Shown in pieces: positions 1-7,643 of a DNA stretch of 21,347 bases; the stretch's first letter is position 1, and the number at the start of each line of letters is the position of its first letter. Position numbers and translations under genes: made by a program. Below the pieces are notes generated by a model, which worked only from the letters and a program-made list of their open reading frames with translations, was not told the DNA's origin and did not search any database. The stretch is from an uncultured delta proteobacterium. GTDB taxonomy: Bacteria; RBG-13-61-14; DRUE01. The stretch is from NCBI GenBank assembly GCA_903930515.1, contig CAIYYW010000215.1, forward strand, positions 1 through 21,347, in the 5' to 3' direction.

Positions 1-398
1 ATTTTCCCCTCCTAATTTTTAGGCTCCTCTAGCAAATTTGTGTGAGAAGCACCGGGGGTCAGGTCTAAGGTTTGAATTTAAGGTCATGCTTGATCCCTTG
101 GCTTCAGCCTCAGGCCTGAAGAGTTTGCCCGGTTTTTTTAAGATTTTATCGTCCCGCCCCATTCTGTCTGTTCCCTCCTGAATTCGCCCCAACCGCCTGA
201 CCTTTTAACTGCACGGATATTGGAGCACATATTAAAGATGCGGTCAAGTCCGGAGCAGGGGTTAGTGGGTAGTGGTCAGTGGTTAGTGAAATTTCCCAAT
301 TTCCGAATTCCAAGCCTTGCATCCCGAATTCTCAGCGTTCTCTGCGACTCTGCGGTGAAGACGGATTGTATCGCGCCTTCCTCCTTCGTCCCGTTCAA

Positions 399-426
399 CG
401 CAGGCAAGAGTGCCTGCGGCCCCTAG
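399..426 (+). repeat. Hairpin element, AGAG loop, copy 1
   Basis: A perfect 8-bp stem CGCAGGCA / TGCCTGCG (399-406 and 411-418) closes an AGAG tetraloop and is followed by G-CCCC-TAG. A second copy at 14444-14470 has the same loop and tail, but its stem differs by paired (compensatory) changes. No U-tract follows, so it is not a classical terminator. Confidence 0.75.
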
Positions 427-433
427 AAAAATG

Positions 434-460
434 TTCGGCGGACAAGAAAGACGCTCGCAC
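434..460 (-). repeat. REP-like GTGCGAGCG element, copy 1
   Basis: On the minus strand this reads GTGCGAGCGTCTTTCTTGTC then CGCCGAA. The GTGCGAGCG-N-CTTT head is shared with 14471-14494 and, as ATGCGAGCG, with 14742-14762. The CTTGTCCGCCGAA end recurs at 14724-14736. The head resembles the GTGGGAGCGG-type head of Pseudomonas REP sequences, but no REP transposase gene is in the window. Confidence 0.5.
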
Positions 461-514
461 ATCAATCGGGAATCATGATTCTCCCAAACCCAAACCCCCA
501 ACCCCCAATTAAAG

Positions 515-543
515 TTGACGGGAGGGAGCGGTTAGGCTAGATT
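515..543 (+). promoter_or_regulatory. Predicted sigma70-type promoter of the DUF502-ROK-acyl-CoA synthetase operon
   Basis: TTGACG (515-520), a 17-nt spacer and TAGATT (538-543) match a housekeeping-type promoter. The -10 box ends only 7 nt before the ATG at 551, which would put transcription start at or beside the start codon. GGGGG at 546-550 touches the ATG, too close for a normal Shine-Dalgarno. The mRNA may therefore be leaderless. Confidence 0.5.
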
Positions 544-550
544 TTGGGGG

Positions 551-1225
551 ATGTGGACTCGGATAAAGAACCTGTTCAAGAAATATTTCCTGACCGGCTT
601 TCTGATATTGCTGCCGGGGATCGTGACCTTGATGGTCGTCTATTGGCTGGCGCGGTGGATCGCGGGGCTGCTCAGCTTTGGCATCATCCCGACCCTGATC
701 AACAGCTATATGCCGCTGCCGGAAAAGCCGGAAGTGCTGCACCGGCTGATTGAAGCGGGTCTGCAAACGGTTGATTTTATCCTCGGGCTGGTTATACTGC
801 TGATTATCACTCTGGCCACCGGCGCCTTTGCCCGGACTTATTTTCTGCGCAAGGCCGGGGGGTTTGCCGAGCGTCTCCTTGCTCAGATCCCGGGCGCGGG
901 TTTTATTTACAACGCCACCCGCGAGCTCTTGAACAGCATCTTCAGCGACCAAGACAAGAAGTTCAGCCGGGTGGTTTTGACCGAGTATCCGAGCAAGGGG
1001 AGCTGGGTGATCGGGCTGGTGAGCGGGAACAGCGGGGAGTTGTTTGACCGGGCGGTTGGGGAAAAGATGGTGAACATCTTCATTCCCACCACCCCCAACC
1101 CGACCAACGGCTTCTTGCTGGTGGTCCCGGAAAGTTCAATCAAGGAATTGGATTTAAGCGTGCCGGAGGCGTTCAAGATGGTAATTTCAGGCGGGATGAC
1201 CGAGATTAAAGGGAAGTCAAGATAA
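551..1225 (+). CDS. DUF502 family membrane protein
   Basis: A 224-residue integral membrane protein of the DUF502 family, which also includes the plant COV (CONTINUOUS VASCULAR RING) proteins. The biochemical role is unknown. Two hydrophobic segments are visible (about residues 13-35 and 74-96), followed by a soluble C-terminal part. Family hallmarks are the FIPTTPNPTNGFLLVVP motif (177-193) and the ending LDLSVPEAFKMVISGG (200-215). Length is typical. The ATG at 551 has no good Shine-Dalgarno and lies 7 nt after a predicted -10 box. It is the first gene of an operon: the ROK kinase begins 19 nt downstream with a GGAGG ribosome-binding site. Family assignment is firm; function is open. Confidence 0.9.
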   Translation: MWTRIKNLFKKYFLTGFLILLPGIVTLMVVYWLARWIAGLLSFGIIPTLINSYMPLPEKPEVLHRLIEAGLQTVDFILGLVILLIITLATGAFARTYFLRKAGGFAERLLAQIPGAGFIYNATRELLNSIFSDQDKKFSRVVLTEYPSKGSWVIGLVSGNSGELFDRAVGEKMVNIFIPTTPNPTNGFLLVVPESSIKELDLSVPEAFKMVISGGMTEIKGKSR

Positions 1226-1244
1226 ATTAGTTGGAGGTTTTAGT

Positions 1245-2204
1245 ATGTATCTGGCAGGACTGGATATTGGAGCGACCAAGACCAAGATTATTATTTTCAC
1301 TGAGCAGGGCAAGGTGATCAGCCGGGAGAAGATTTTGACCGATAGTTTTAACCGGGTGGAACCGATTATTGAGAAGTCCTGCGCGCAGATTGAGCGGATG
1401 CTGAAGGACCAGGGGATCCGGAGATCAGAGTTGGGGGCGCTGGGGGTTGGCTTGGCCGGACAGTTGGACCCGGAGACCGGCTATGTTGACAACTCTCCGA
1501 ACCTGAAATGGTTCGGGGTCAATTTCGGGAAAAAATTTGAGAAACGGATCAAGAGAAAAATCCGGCTGGCCAATGATGTTAACGCCGCGGCTTGGGGCGA
1601 GTTTGTTTACGGAGCGGCCAGGGGCAAGGGGTATCGGAACCTGGTCGCGGTTTTTCCCGGCTCCGGGATCGGCGGCGGGGTGGTCTGCAACGGCTGCCTG
1701 GTGGAAGGGGCGACCGGGACCGCGGCGGAAGTGGGCCATTTGATCTTCCGCGAGAACGGCTTGCTCTGCGACTGCGGGCATCGGGGCTGTCACGAGGCCT
1801 ATGCCGGCGGGGTGCCGATGGAGAACCGGATGCGGAAACTGGTCCGGGCGGGCAAGGGCAAGCTGGTTGATAAAATGGTCAACGGGGACCTTTCCAAAAT
1901 CAACACCCGCACCATCGCGGACGCGGCCCGGAAAGGGGATGCCTCGGCGAAGGAAGTCTGGAGCGACGCGGTGTCCAGTTTGAATGTTTTATGCGCGAAC
2001 CTGGTGAGCGTATTCAACCCGGAGGTGTTGGTCCTGGGCGGAGGGGTGATTGAAGGAAATCCGATCCTGGTCCCGACCATCCGCAATTATGTCAAGACCC
2101 ACGCGGTGGATTACAGCGCGAAAACGGTTAAGGTGGTGAAGAGCAACCTGGGCGGAGACGCCGTGGCCATGGGCGCGGCCGCGCTCGGTGCGTTTGAGGG
2201 ATAG
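1245..2204 (+). CDS. ROK family sugar kinase (glucokinase-like)
   Basis: A 319-residue ROK (repressor, ORF, kinase) family protein without the N-terminal DNA-binding domain of ROK repressors. It is therefore most likely a cytoplasmic ATP-dependent hexose or amino-sugar kinase. Visible motifs: phosphate-binding DIGATKTK (7-14); catalytic Asp111 in NDVNAAAWGE; a glycine-rich segment around GSGIGGG (139-145); EVGH with zinc-ligand His165; and the CDCGHRGCHE signature with Cys175, Cys177 and Cys182; then LGGGV near the C terminus. Glucokinase is the default guess, but N-acetylmannosamine, N-acetylglucosamine, fructose or allose kinases cannot be excluded. GGAGG lies just before the ATG, and the next gene starts 10 nt after the stop. 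Confidence 0.88.
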   Translation: MYLAGLDIGATKTKIIIFTEQGKVISREKILTDSFNRVEPIIEKSCAQIERMLKDQGIRRSELGALGVGLAGQLDPETGYVDNSPNLKWFGVNFGKKFEKRIKRKIRLANDVNAAAWGEFVYGAARGKGYRNLVAVFPGSGIGGGVVCNGCLVEGATGTAAEVGHLIFRENGLLCDCGHRGCHEAYAGGVPMENRMRKLVRAGKGKLVDKMVNGDLSKINTRTIADAARKGDASAKEVWSDAVSSLNVLCANLVSVFNPEVLVLGGGVIEGNPILVPTIRNYVKTHAVDYSAKTVKVVKSNLGGDAVAMGAAALGAFEG

Positions 2205-2214
2205 GAGGGAATTG

Positions 2215-4524
2215 ATGCCGGTGGATATTTCCAGATTCAATAATTTGTTTGAGCCCGAGTCCATCGCGATTATCGGCGCGAGCAATATTCCGGGCAAATG
2301 GGGATTCATTATGCCCATCAACATCGTGACCGCGGGATGGAAGGGCCGGATGTATTTCGTGAACCCGCGCGAGAAACACATTCAGGGATTCGCGGCGTAT
2401 CCGAGCGTGGACGCGCTTCCGGAGGCGGTGGATTTAATGATCGTGACCGTGCCCGCGAGCCAGGTCGGATCGGTAATGGAGCAGGCCGCTAAAAAAGGAG
2501 TCAAGAGCGCGGTGGTGGTCAGCTCGGGCTTTTCCGAGACCGGGGAGCAGGGTCGGAAGACGGAGGAGATGGTTTCCAAGATCGCCACCGATGCCGGGAT
2601 TTTGATGGTCGGCCCGAACACCATGGGCATTTGCTCTCCCCCCAATAAGCTCCACGCCATCGGCGCGGTGGTGATCCCGCCTCCCGGGCATATCGCGTTT
2701 TTGAGCCAGAGCGGAAATTTGGGGGTGCAGGTTCTGGGCTGGGCCGAGCGGGGCGGTCTTGGGATCAGCCGTTATATGTGCTCGGGCAACGAAGCTCAAT
2801 TGACCTGCGATTTGGCGCTGGAATATTTCGGCCAAGACCCGCTGACCAAGGTGGTGCTGCTTTATCTGGAAGGGATTGATTTCGGAGAGCGTTTTTTTGA
2901 AATCGCCAGCCGGGTGAGCCGGATCAAGCCGGTGGTGGCGCTCAAGGTGGGACAGACCGAGGCCGGGATCAAGGCGGCTGCCAGCCATTCCGGCGCCGTG
3001 GCCACTTCCCATCGGGTCTATCGGGCAATGGCCAAACAGTCCGGGATCATTGAGGCGCAGAACACCGAGGAGCTGATTGATCTGGCCCGCTGTTTCGGAA
3101 ACCTTCCGCTCCCGAAATCCAAGCGGGTCGGGATTATGACCCTCGGAGGCGGATGGGGAGTGGTGACCACCGATGTCTGCGCGCAGGAAGAACTGGAACT
3201 GCCGCAACTGTCTCCAGCCACCATGGACCGGATTGACCAGATCCTTCCCAGGTTCTGGAGCCACGGCAACCCGGTGGATATGGTCGGGATCGTCCAGCGC
3301 AAGGCCCATTTCGACATCCTGGAAGCGATGGTGAGCGACCCCAATTTTGACATCATCATCACCCTCGGATCCCTGCTTGGAGTCAAGATCGGACGGACCT
3401 CTTTCCTCTCCCGGATCCTCAAGGCCTTTAACCAGTTGGTCATCTTTTACAAATTCCGCACCTTCCGGTTCCTCTATTTCATCATCAAGGGGTATCGGCA
3501 GGCGCAAAAGGAATCCAAAAAACATATCTCAATCGGAAAGAGCGAGAAGAGCGGCGGGATCAACTTAAAGGAAAGCAAGGCCTGGGCCGATGTTGTGTTT
3601 GTCGGGCACATCAACCGCCTGATGAAATCAAGCGGAAAGCCGATCGTGCCGGTCGCCTTTGACCCGTCCACGGTGCCCGAGCTATATAAAAAATACGGCA
3701 TCGCCAGCTTCGGCATCCCGGAAAAAGCCGTGATGGCGGTGAAGAAAATGGCCGACTATCAGACCTTCCTCGCCCGCCGGAAGGAAATGGAGGAGCAGGA
3801 ATTTTACGAGCTGGTTCCCGAGGACATCGCCAAGGGAGCGGAATATTATTTGAAAGAACGGTCCGGGGCGATCAGCGAGTCCGAGGCCAAGGAACTCCTC
3901 CGCTATTACGGGATTTCCACGGCAAAAGAAAAAATCGCGGCCAACGCGGACCAGGCCGTTGCGTTCGCCGGGGAGATCGGCTTCCCGGTTGCGCTCAAGA
4001 TAGATTCGCGCGACATCCTTCATAAGACCGAGGCCAAGGCGGTCAAGCTGGGCTTGAAGAACGAGGATGAAGTGCGGGCCGGGTTCCAGGAAGTGATCAA
4101 GAACGCGCAAGCATATAAACCGGACGCCAAAATCAGCGGGGTGATCGTGGCCGAGATGGTTTCCGGCGGTGTGGAAGTGATGGTGGGGGTGAGCCGGGAC
4201 CCCGGCTTCGGACCGGTCCTGGTCCTGGGCATCGGCGGAATTTTTATAGAGGCCTTGGAAGATGTCTCAATGAGGCTGCTCCCGATCCACCGGATTGACG
4301 CGCTCCAGATGATTGACGAGTTGAAAGGCAAAAGATTATTGAAAGGCTTCCGCGGAAGACCGGCCGCGGATATTGAACAGCTGGTGGAAATAATGATCCG
4401 GGTCAGCCGGCTTGCTTATGACCAGTCCGACAAAATAATTGAAATGGACCTGAACCCGATTATGGTTCTGGCCAAAGGCAAAGGCGCCAAGGCCCTGGAC
4501 GCCCTGGTGGTCTTGAAAAAATAA
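2215..4524 (+). CDS. Acyl-CoA synthetase (NDP-forming), fused alpha-beta, with an internal insertion
   Basis: A 769-residue fusion of both subunits of the ADP-forming acetyl/acyl-CoA synthetase family: acyl-CoA + ADP + Pi = acid + CoA + ATP. Order: CoA-binding Rossmann domain (about 10-140, with IIGASNIPGKWG); succinyl-CoA-ligase-like domains (about 150-515) with phospho-histidine candidate His258 in ASHSG; and an ATP-grasp domain (about 550-769) with second His603 in ILHKTEA and the EMDLNPI end motif. The usual HK(T/S)(D/E)xGGV glycines are replaced by AKAV (607-610). Between DIIITLGS (379) and KPIVPV (475) lies roughly 55-60 residues more than usual, including a basic/aromatic stretch near 404-436. 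The ATG at 2215 has AGGAGG (2203-2208) 6 nt upstream, so it is preferred to GTG 2188, which overlaps the ROK gene. Substrate is not readable; acetate is only the default. Confidence 0.88.
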   Translation: MPVDISRFNNLFEPESIAIIGASNIPGKWGFIMPINIVTAGWKGRMYFVNPREKHIQGFAAYPSVDALPEAVDLMIVTVPASQVGSVMEQAAKKGVKSAVVVSSGFSETGEQGRKTEEMVSKIATDAGILMVGPNTMGICSPPNKLHAIGAVVIPPPGHIAFLSQSGNLGVQVLGWAERGGLGISRYMCSGNEAQLTCDLALEYFGQDPLTKVVLLYLEGIDFGERFFEIASRVSRIKPVVALKVGQTEAGIKAAASHSGAVATSHRVYRAMAKQSGIIEAQNTEELIDLARCFGNLPLPKSKRVGIMTLGGGWGVVTTDVCAQEELELPQLSPATMDRIDQILPRFWSHGNPVDMVGIVQRKAHFDILEAMVSDPNFDIIITLGSLLGVKIGRTSFLSRILKAFNQLVIFYKFRTFRFLYFIIKGYRQAQKESKKHISIGKSEKSGGINLKESKAWADVVFVGHINRLMKSSGKPIVPVAFDPSTVPELYKKYGIASFGIPEKAVMAVKKMADYQTFLARRKEMEEQEFYELVPEDIAKGAEYYLKERSGAISESEAKELLRYYGISTAKEKIAANADQAVAFAGEIGFPVALKIDSRDILHKTEAKAVKLGLKNEDEVRAGFQEVIKNAQAYKPDAKISGVIVAEMVSGGVEVMVGVSRDPGFGPVLVLGIGGIFIEALEDVSMRLLPIHRIDALQMIDELKGKRLLKGFRGRPAADIEQLVEIMIRVSRLAYDQSDKIIEMDLNPIMVLAKGKGAKALDALVVLKK

Positions 4525-4579
4525 TCCGATCTATTCAAAACCGAAGGCTTAAAAAAAGCCCCGGACAGGAGAATTGAAC

Positions 4580-6841
4580 ATGGCGAAACGGATTGGCGGC
4601 GGAAAATTTATTCTGACCATCGCGGGTATCGTAATCCTGATCGGGTGCGGGCGAGGCAATCGCGGGCATGATCGTTCCAGCCCCGAGTTATTCCAGCCTT
4701 CCGGGCCAAACGCGATTAGCGCTCCCGCCACCTGGAAGAAAGTCGGCCCGGGTTTCACCCATGCCTGCGCCATTGCCAAGACCGGCTCGCTCTGGTGCTG
4801 GGGGGATGATGAAAAGGGATCGCTCGGGGATGGTTTTACCGGCCTTCAATATTCGCAGAGTCAGCCCCATATTACCGATCCGGCCACCGACTGGAACACG
4901 ATCGTGAGCGGCAATCAGTTCTCGTGCGCCAAGAAAAGCAACGGCAATTTATATTGCTGGGGCAGAAATACCTTCGGCCAATTGGGCAACGGAACCACCG
5001 CGGACGCGGACGCGCCTGCGCTGGTGAATCCAGACACCGACTGGAAAAGCCTCGAGGTCGGGGCCGACACCATCTGCGCGGTCAAGAAATCGGGCAAACT
5101 GTATTGCTGGGGGAAAAACGAATTCAGCCAGGTGGGAGACGGGACCACCGCCGACCGCCATGTCCCGACCTGGGTCAAACCCGACACCGACTGGCGTCAG
5201 GTTTCGGTGGGAGATGCCCACGCCTGCGCGGTCAAGACCTCGGGCAAGCTCTATTGCTGGGGCGTCAACAATTACGGGCAACTCGGGGACGGGACCTCAT
5301 CCCCCTCCCCTGTCCCCAATCAGGTGGGTGTATCCACCCGGTGGAAATCAGTCTCGGTGGGCCTTGATCATAGTTGCGGCAAGCAAAACGACGGGGCGAT
5401 TTATTGCTGGGGAGACAACTACTTCGGCCAGGTCGGCATGGGCGATACCGCCCAGTTAGCTTTCTCTTCCCCCAAAAAAATCTCGGCCAAAGGCAAGTTT
5501 TCCTCGCTCTCCGCCGGCTCCCGCCACACCTGCGCTAAAAAGAGCGACGGGACCGTCTGGTGCTGGGGCATGAATGTCTTTTCGCAGGCCGGACCGGCCG
5601 CCAAAGCCGTCCTCGCCAAACCCGCCCGCTTGAGCGGGGCGACCAACTGGCTCGCGGTCTCGGCCGGCAAGTATTTCAATTGCGCGATCAATGCCAGCAA
5701 CCATCTCTACTGCTGGGGGATCAATGACCACGGCCAGATCGGCCAGGGTTACTTCGGGAACAAGAATTATCCGAGTCAGGAAACCATGGGCCAGGCATGG
5801 TCGGATTTGGCCACCGGCGAATACGCAAGCTGCGCGGTAAAAAGCGACGGCACGCTCTGGTGCGCCGGCAGCAATGATGTCGGACAGTTGGCCAATGACA
5901 CCGGCCTGCCCAGCCAGAGCTTCCTCCAGATCGGGAGCGCCGCGGACTGGACCGATACGCAAAGCGGCTGGCGGTTCAACTGCGGAAAGAGATCAGATAC
6001 CTCGCTTTGGTGCTGGGGATTTAACCAATATGGAACGCTCGGGGACGGGACCAATATCAGCCGGAGCGAGCCGGCCTTGGTTATGGGAGGCAAGGTCTGG
6101 TCCAGTTTTTCGGCCAACGGCGGCAACTCGGCCTGCGGCATCAAAGCCAATGGATCGCTCTGGTGCTGGGGTTCCAATTATTTCGGCTCGCTCGGGAACG
6201 GAAACAATTCCGACTCCAATACTCCGGTGCCGGAATCCACCATGGCCACCGACTGGCTCCAATTATCAGCCGGAGGGGCGCACACCTGCGCGGTCAAGAC
6301 CGGCCAGACTCTTTATTGCTGGGGCTGGAACGGCTATGGCCAGCTTGGGGATGGGACTTTCGCTGACCACAATGTTCCAACCAAAATCGGCTCAGACACT
6401 GACTGGAGCGCGGTTTCCTCCGGCAGGTCCCACTCCTGCGCCGTCAAGAGCGACGGCCGCTTATTTTGCTGGGGAAGTAACGGCTCCGGCCAGTTGGGAG
6501 ACGGGACCACCGCGGATTACCGGCCGGCCCCGACCGTGGTCGGCGGCGACACCAATTGGTCCAAAGTGAGCGCCGGCGGCTGGCACACCTGTGCGATCAA
6601 GACCAACGGAAGTCTGTATTGCTGGGGAGAGAATCTTTCCGGCCAGTTGGGCCTCGGCTACTGGGTTTCCCACAATACCCCGGTCCAAGTCGACGCCGGC
6701 GCCGGCTGGCTGAAAGTGGTCAGCGGATATGCGAGCACCTGCGGACTCTACACCACCGACTCGATTTTTTGCTGGGGAAGAAATCTGGGAAACCTGGCGG
6801 ATAATTCCGCCTGGGTGAGCAAACCCGTGCGAGTGCCCTGA
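4580..6841 (+). CDS. Secreted RCC1-repeat beta-propeller lipoprotein
   Basis: A 753-residue protein with an N-terminal signal peptide ending in an ILIGC lipobox, so likely a lipid-anchored envelope or surface protein. The rest is fourteen tandem RCC1/ATS1-type repeats of about 50 residues, each with a W...G..H.CA.K..G.LYCWG.N..GQLGDGT pattern; 14 blades would make two seven-bladed propellers. Every blade carries two cysteines at the same spacing (28 in total), suggesting one disulfide per blade. Blade 8 has CAG instead of CWG. ATG 4580 is preferred over TTG 4574 because AGGAG (4567-4571) sits 8 nt before the ATG. It lies 55 nt after the acyl-CoA synthetase and may be cotranscribed. Role is probably protein binding; no catalytic motif is seen. 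Confidence 0.88.
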   Translation: MAKRIGGGKFILTIAGIVILIGCGRGNRGHDRSSPELFQPSGPNAISAPATWKKVGPGFTHACAIAKTGSLWCWGDDEKGSLGDGFTGLQYSQSQPHITDPATDWNTIVSGNQFSCAKKSNGNLYCWGRNTFGQLGNGTTADADAPALVNPDTDWKSLEVGADTICAVKKSGKLYCWGKNEFSQVGDGTTADRHVPTWVKPDTDWRQVSVGDAHACAVKTSGKLYCWGVNNYGQLGDGTSSPSPVPNQVGVSTRWKSVSVGLDHSCGKQNDGAIYCWGDNYFGQVGMGDTAQLAFSSPKKISAKGKFSSLSAGSRHTCAKKSDGTVWCWGMNVFSQAGPAAKAVLAKPARLSGATNWLAVSAGKYFNCAINASNHLYCWGINDHGQIGQGYFGNKNYPSQETMGQAWSDLATGEYASCAVKSDGTLWCAGSNDVGQLANDTGLPSQSFLQIGSAADWTDTQSGWRFNCGKRSDTSLWCWGFNQYGTLGDGTNISRSEPALVMGGKVWSSFSANGGNSACGIKANGSLWCWGSNYFGSLGNGNNSDSNTPVPESTMATDWLQLSAGGAHTCAVKTGQTLYCWGWNGYGQLGDGTFADHNVPTKIGSDTDWSAVSSGRSHSCAVKSDGRLFCWGSNGSGQLGDGTTADYRPAPTVVGGDTNWSKVSAGGWHTCAIKTNGSLYCWGENLSGQLGLGYWVSHNTPVQVDAGAGWLKVVSGYASTCGLYTTDSIFCWGRNLGNLADNSAWVSKPVRVP

Positions 6842-6865
6842 AATGGCCTGACGATCCTTTGCCGA

Positions 6866-7642
6866 TTATTTTCTCAGCACGATCCCGACCGGGTCAATTT
6901 CCTCGTGCAGGATTCGGACTTCCTTTTCCGTGGGCGGTTCGGTGACTTCCAGTTTGTCCGAAACTTCAAAAGCAAACGAGCTGTTCGCCTTGGCATCCTC
7001 CAAATTCACTCCCCGGTGGAGGGAGATCAGATACATCCGCTTGGTGTCCGGATTGAAGCCATAGACCCCGAGTTGGGTGATCACCCGGTAAGGCCCGGTG
7101 TTCTTGGGCAAGCCTGCTTTTTCACGCGCGCCCGGCCCGGAAAGGTATCCGGGGGTGGTAAGGAAATCCACCTTTTCCACGAATTTCCGCTTGTCCTGGC
7201 GCATGATGATGATGGTTCGCTGGGAGAAAGAGCCGACATCGTTCGCTCCGCCCGACCCGGGCAGCCTGGTCTTATGCTCTTCATAGGGGCCGATCATAGT
7301 GGTGTTGATGTTTCCGTAAGGGTCAAGCTGGGCCGCGCCGAGAAAGCCGAAGTCAACATAGCCGGACTGGGAAGCGCTCATGACATCGTGCATGGAAGAG
7401 GCGGCGACTGCGCGGTGGAAAGTCCGGGAATCTCCGACCGAGATGGGGAGCACGGGCATTTGCGGCCCTAGTCCGCCCGCCTCAAAGATGATGAACAGTT
7501 CCGGGGCGTGGGTCTTCTGGGCGAGCATGGCCGCGATCATGGGCAGGCCGGTTCCCACAAAGACCGACTTCTTGTTCTCCAGGATTCTTGACGCGGTGCA
7601 GGCGAGCAATTCCGGTTCCGTGTATTTCATTTCCTTCGCCAT
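6866..7642 (-). CDS. CoA-transferase beta subunit (glutaconate CoA-transferase B type)
   Basis: A class I CoA-transferase beta subunit, 258 residues from ATG 7642. Glu54 of the Acidaminococcus glutaconate enzyme forms the enzyme-CoA thioester; the matching residue here is likely the Glu in IIFEAGG (residue 54 from this start). Family features are GTGLPMIAAMLAQ near the N terminus, VGDSRTFHRAV, and GFLGAAQLDPYGNINTT. Retaining this Glu favours a transferase over an IpdAB-type ring hydrolase, though substrate is unknown. AAGGAG (7656-7651) lies 8 nt before ATG 7642; an in-frame GTG at 7651 overlaps that ribosome site. The alpha subunit ends 1 nt upstream, indicating translational coupling. It converges with the RCC1 gene 24 nt away, with no clear terminator between. 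Confidence 0.85.
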   Translation of the reverse strand: MAKEMKYTEPELLACTASRILENKKSVFVGTGLPMIAAMLAQKTHAPELFIIFEAGGLGPQMPVLPISVGDSRTFHRAVAASSMHDVMSASQSGYVDFGFLGAAQLDPYGNINTTMIGPYEEHKTRLPGSGGANDVGSFSQRTIIIMRQDKRKFVEKVDFLTTPGYLSGPGAREKAGLPKNTGPYRVITQLGVYGFNPDTKRMYLISLHRGVNLEDAKANSSFAFEVSDKLEVTEPPTEKEVRILHEEIDPVGIVLRK

Positions 7643-7643
7643 C

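Larger units (their letters stand above)
330..460 (+). repeat. Intergenic mosaic repeat block 1
   Basis: Modules in order: a CTCTGCGACTCTGCGGTGAAG phrase (about 340-360); TATCGCGCCTTCCTCCTTCG (369-388); the AGAG-loop hairpin with CCCCTAG tail (399-426); and TTCGGCGGACAAG...GACGCTCGCAC (434-460). Each module recurs, in different order or orientation, in block 3 (14444-14836) and partly in block 2 (12947-13086). The recurrence is read directly from the sequence. The module names and boundaries are mine. Confidence 0.7.
1..514. other. Gene-free region at the left edge, rich in dispersed repeats
   Basis: No convincing coding region is present: the short open frames overlap one another and have no family-like motifs or ribosome-binding sites. 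The stretch holds a GGGGTCAGGTCTAAGGTTTG phrase (56-75), a GTTAGTGGGTAGTGGTCAGTGG-like low-complexity stretch (about 260-287), a modular repeat block (about 330-460, listed separately), a GAATCATGATTC palindrome (470-481) and a C/A-rich low-complexity run (about 482-508). A T-run at 133-139 lies near a CTTCAG/CTGAAG inverted repeat (about 103-122). It is too far from the stem to call an intrinsic terminator. Confidence 0.6.

Noticed and set aside
482-508. C/A-rich run as a telomere-like or G-quadruplex element
   Set aside because: The run is short and irregular and has no counterpart elsewhere in the window; low complexity is enough to explain it.
220-512. Small open frames at the left edge
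   Set aside because: They overlap each other on both strands and run through repeat modules; no motif or ribosome site supports them.
2188-2214. Earlier GTG start for the acyl-CoA synthetase
   Set aside because: It overlaps the ROK gene, and AGGAGG at 2203-2208 is placed correctly for ATG 2215.
2434-3525. Long minus-strand open frame (363 codons) inside the acyl-CoA synthetase gene
   Set aside because: It is a GC-rich antisense shadow: no recognisable motif or ribosome site, and the plus strand carries clear family motifs.
5874-6569. Second plus-frame open stretch within the RCC1 gene
   Set aside because: It repeats with the period of the RCC1 repeats, so it is a frame shadow of repetitive coding DNA.
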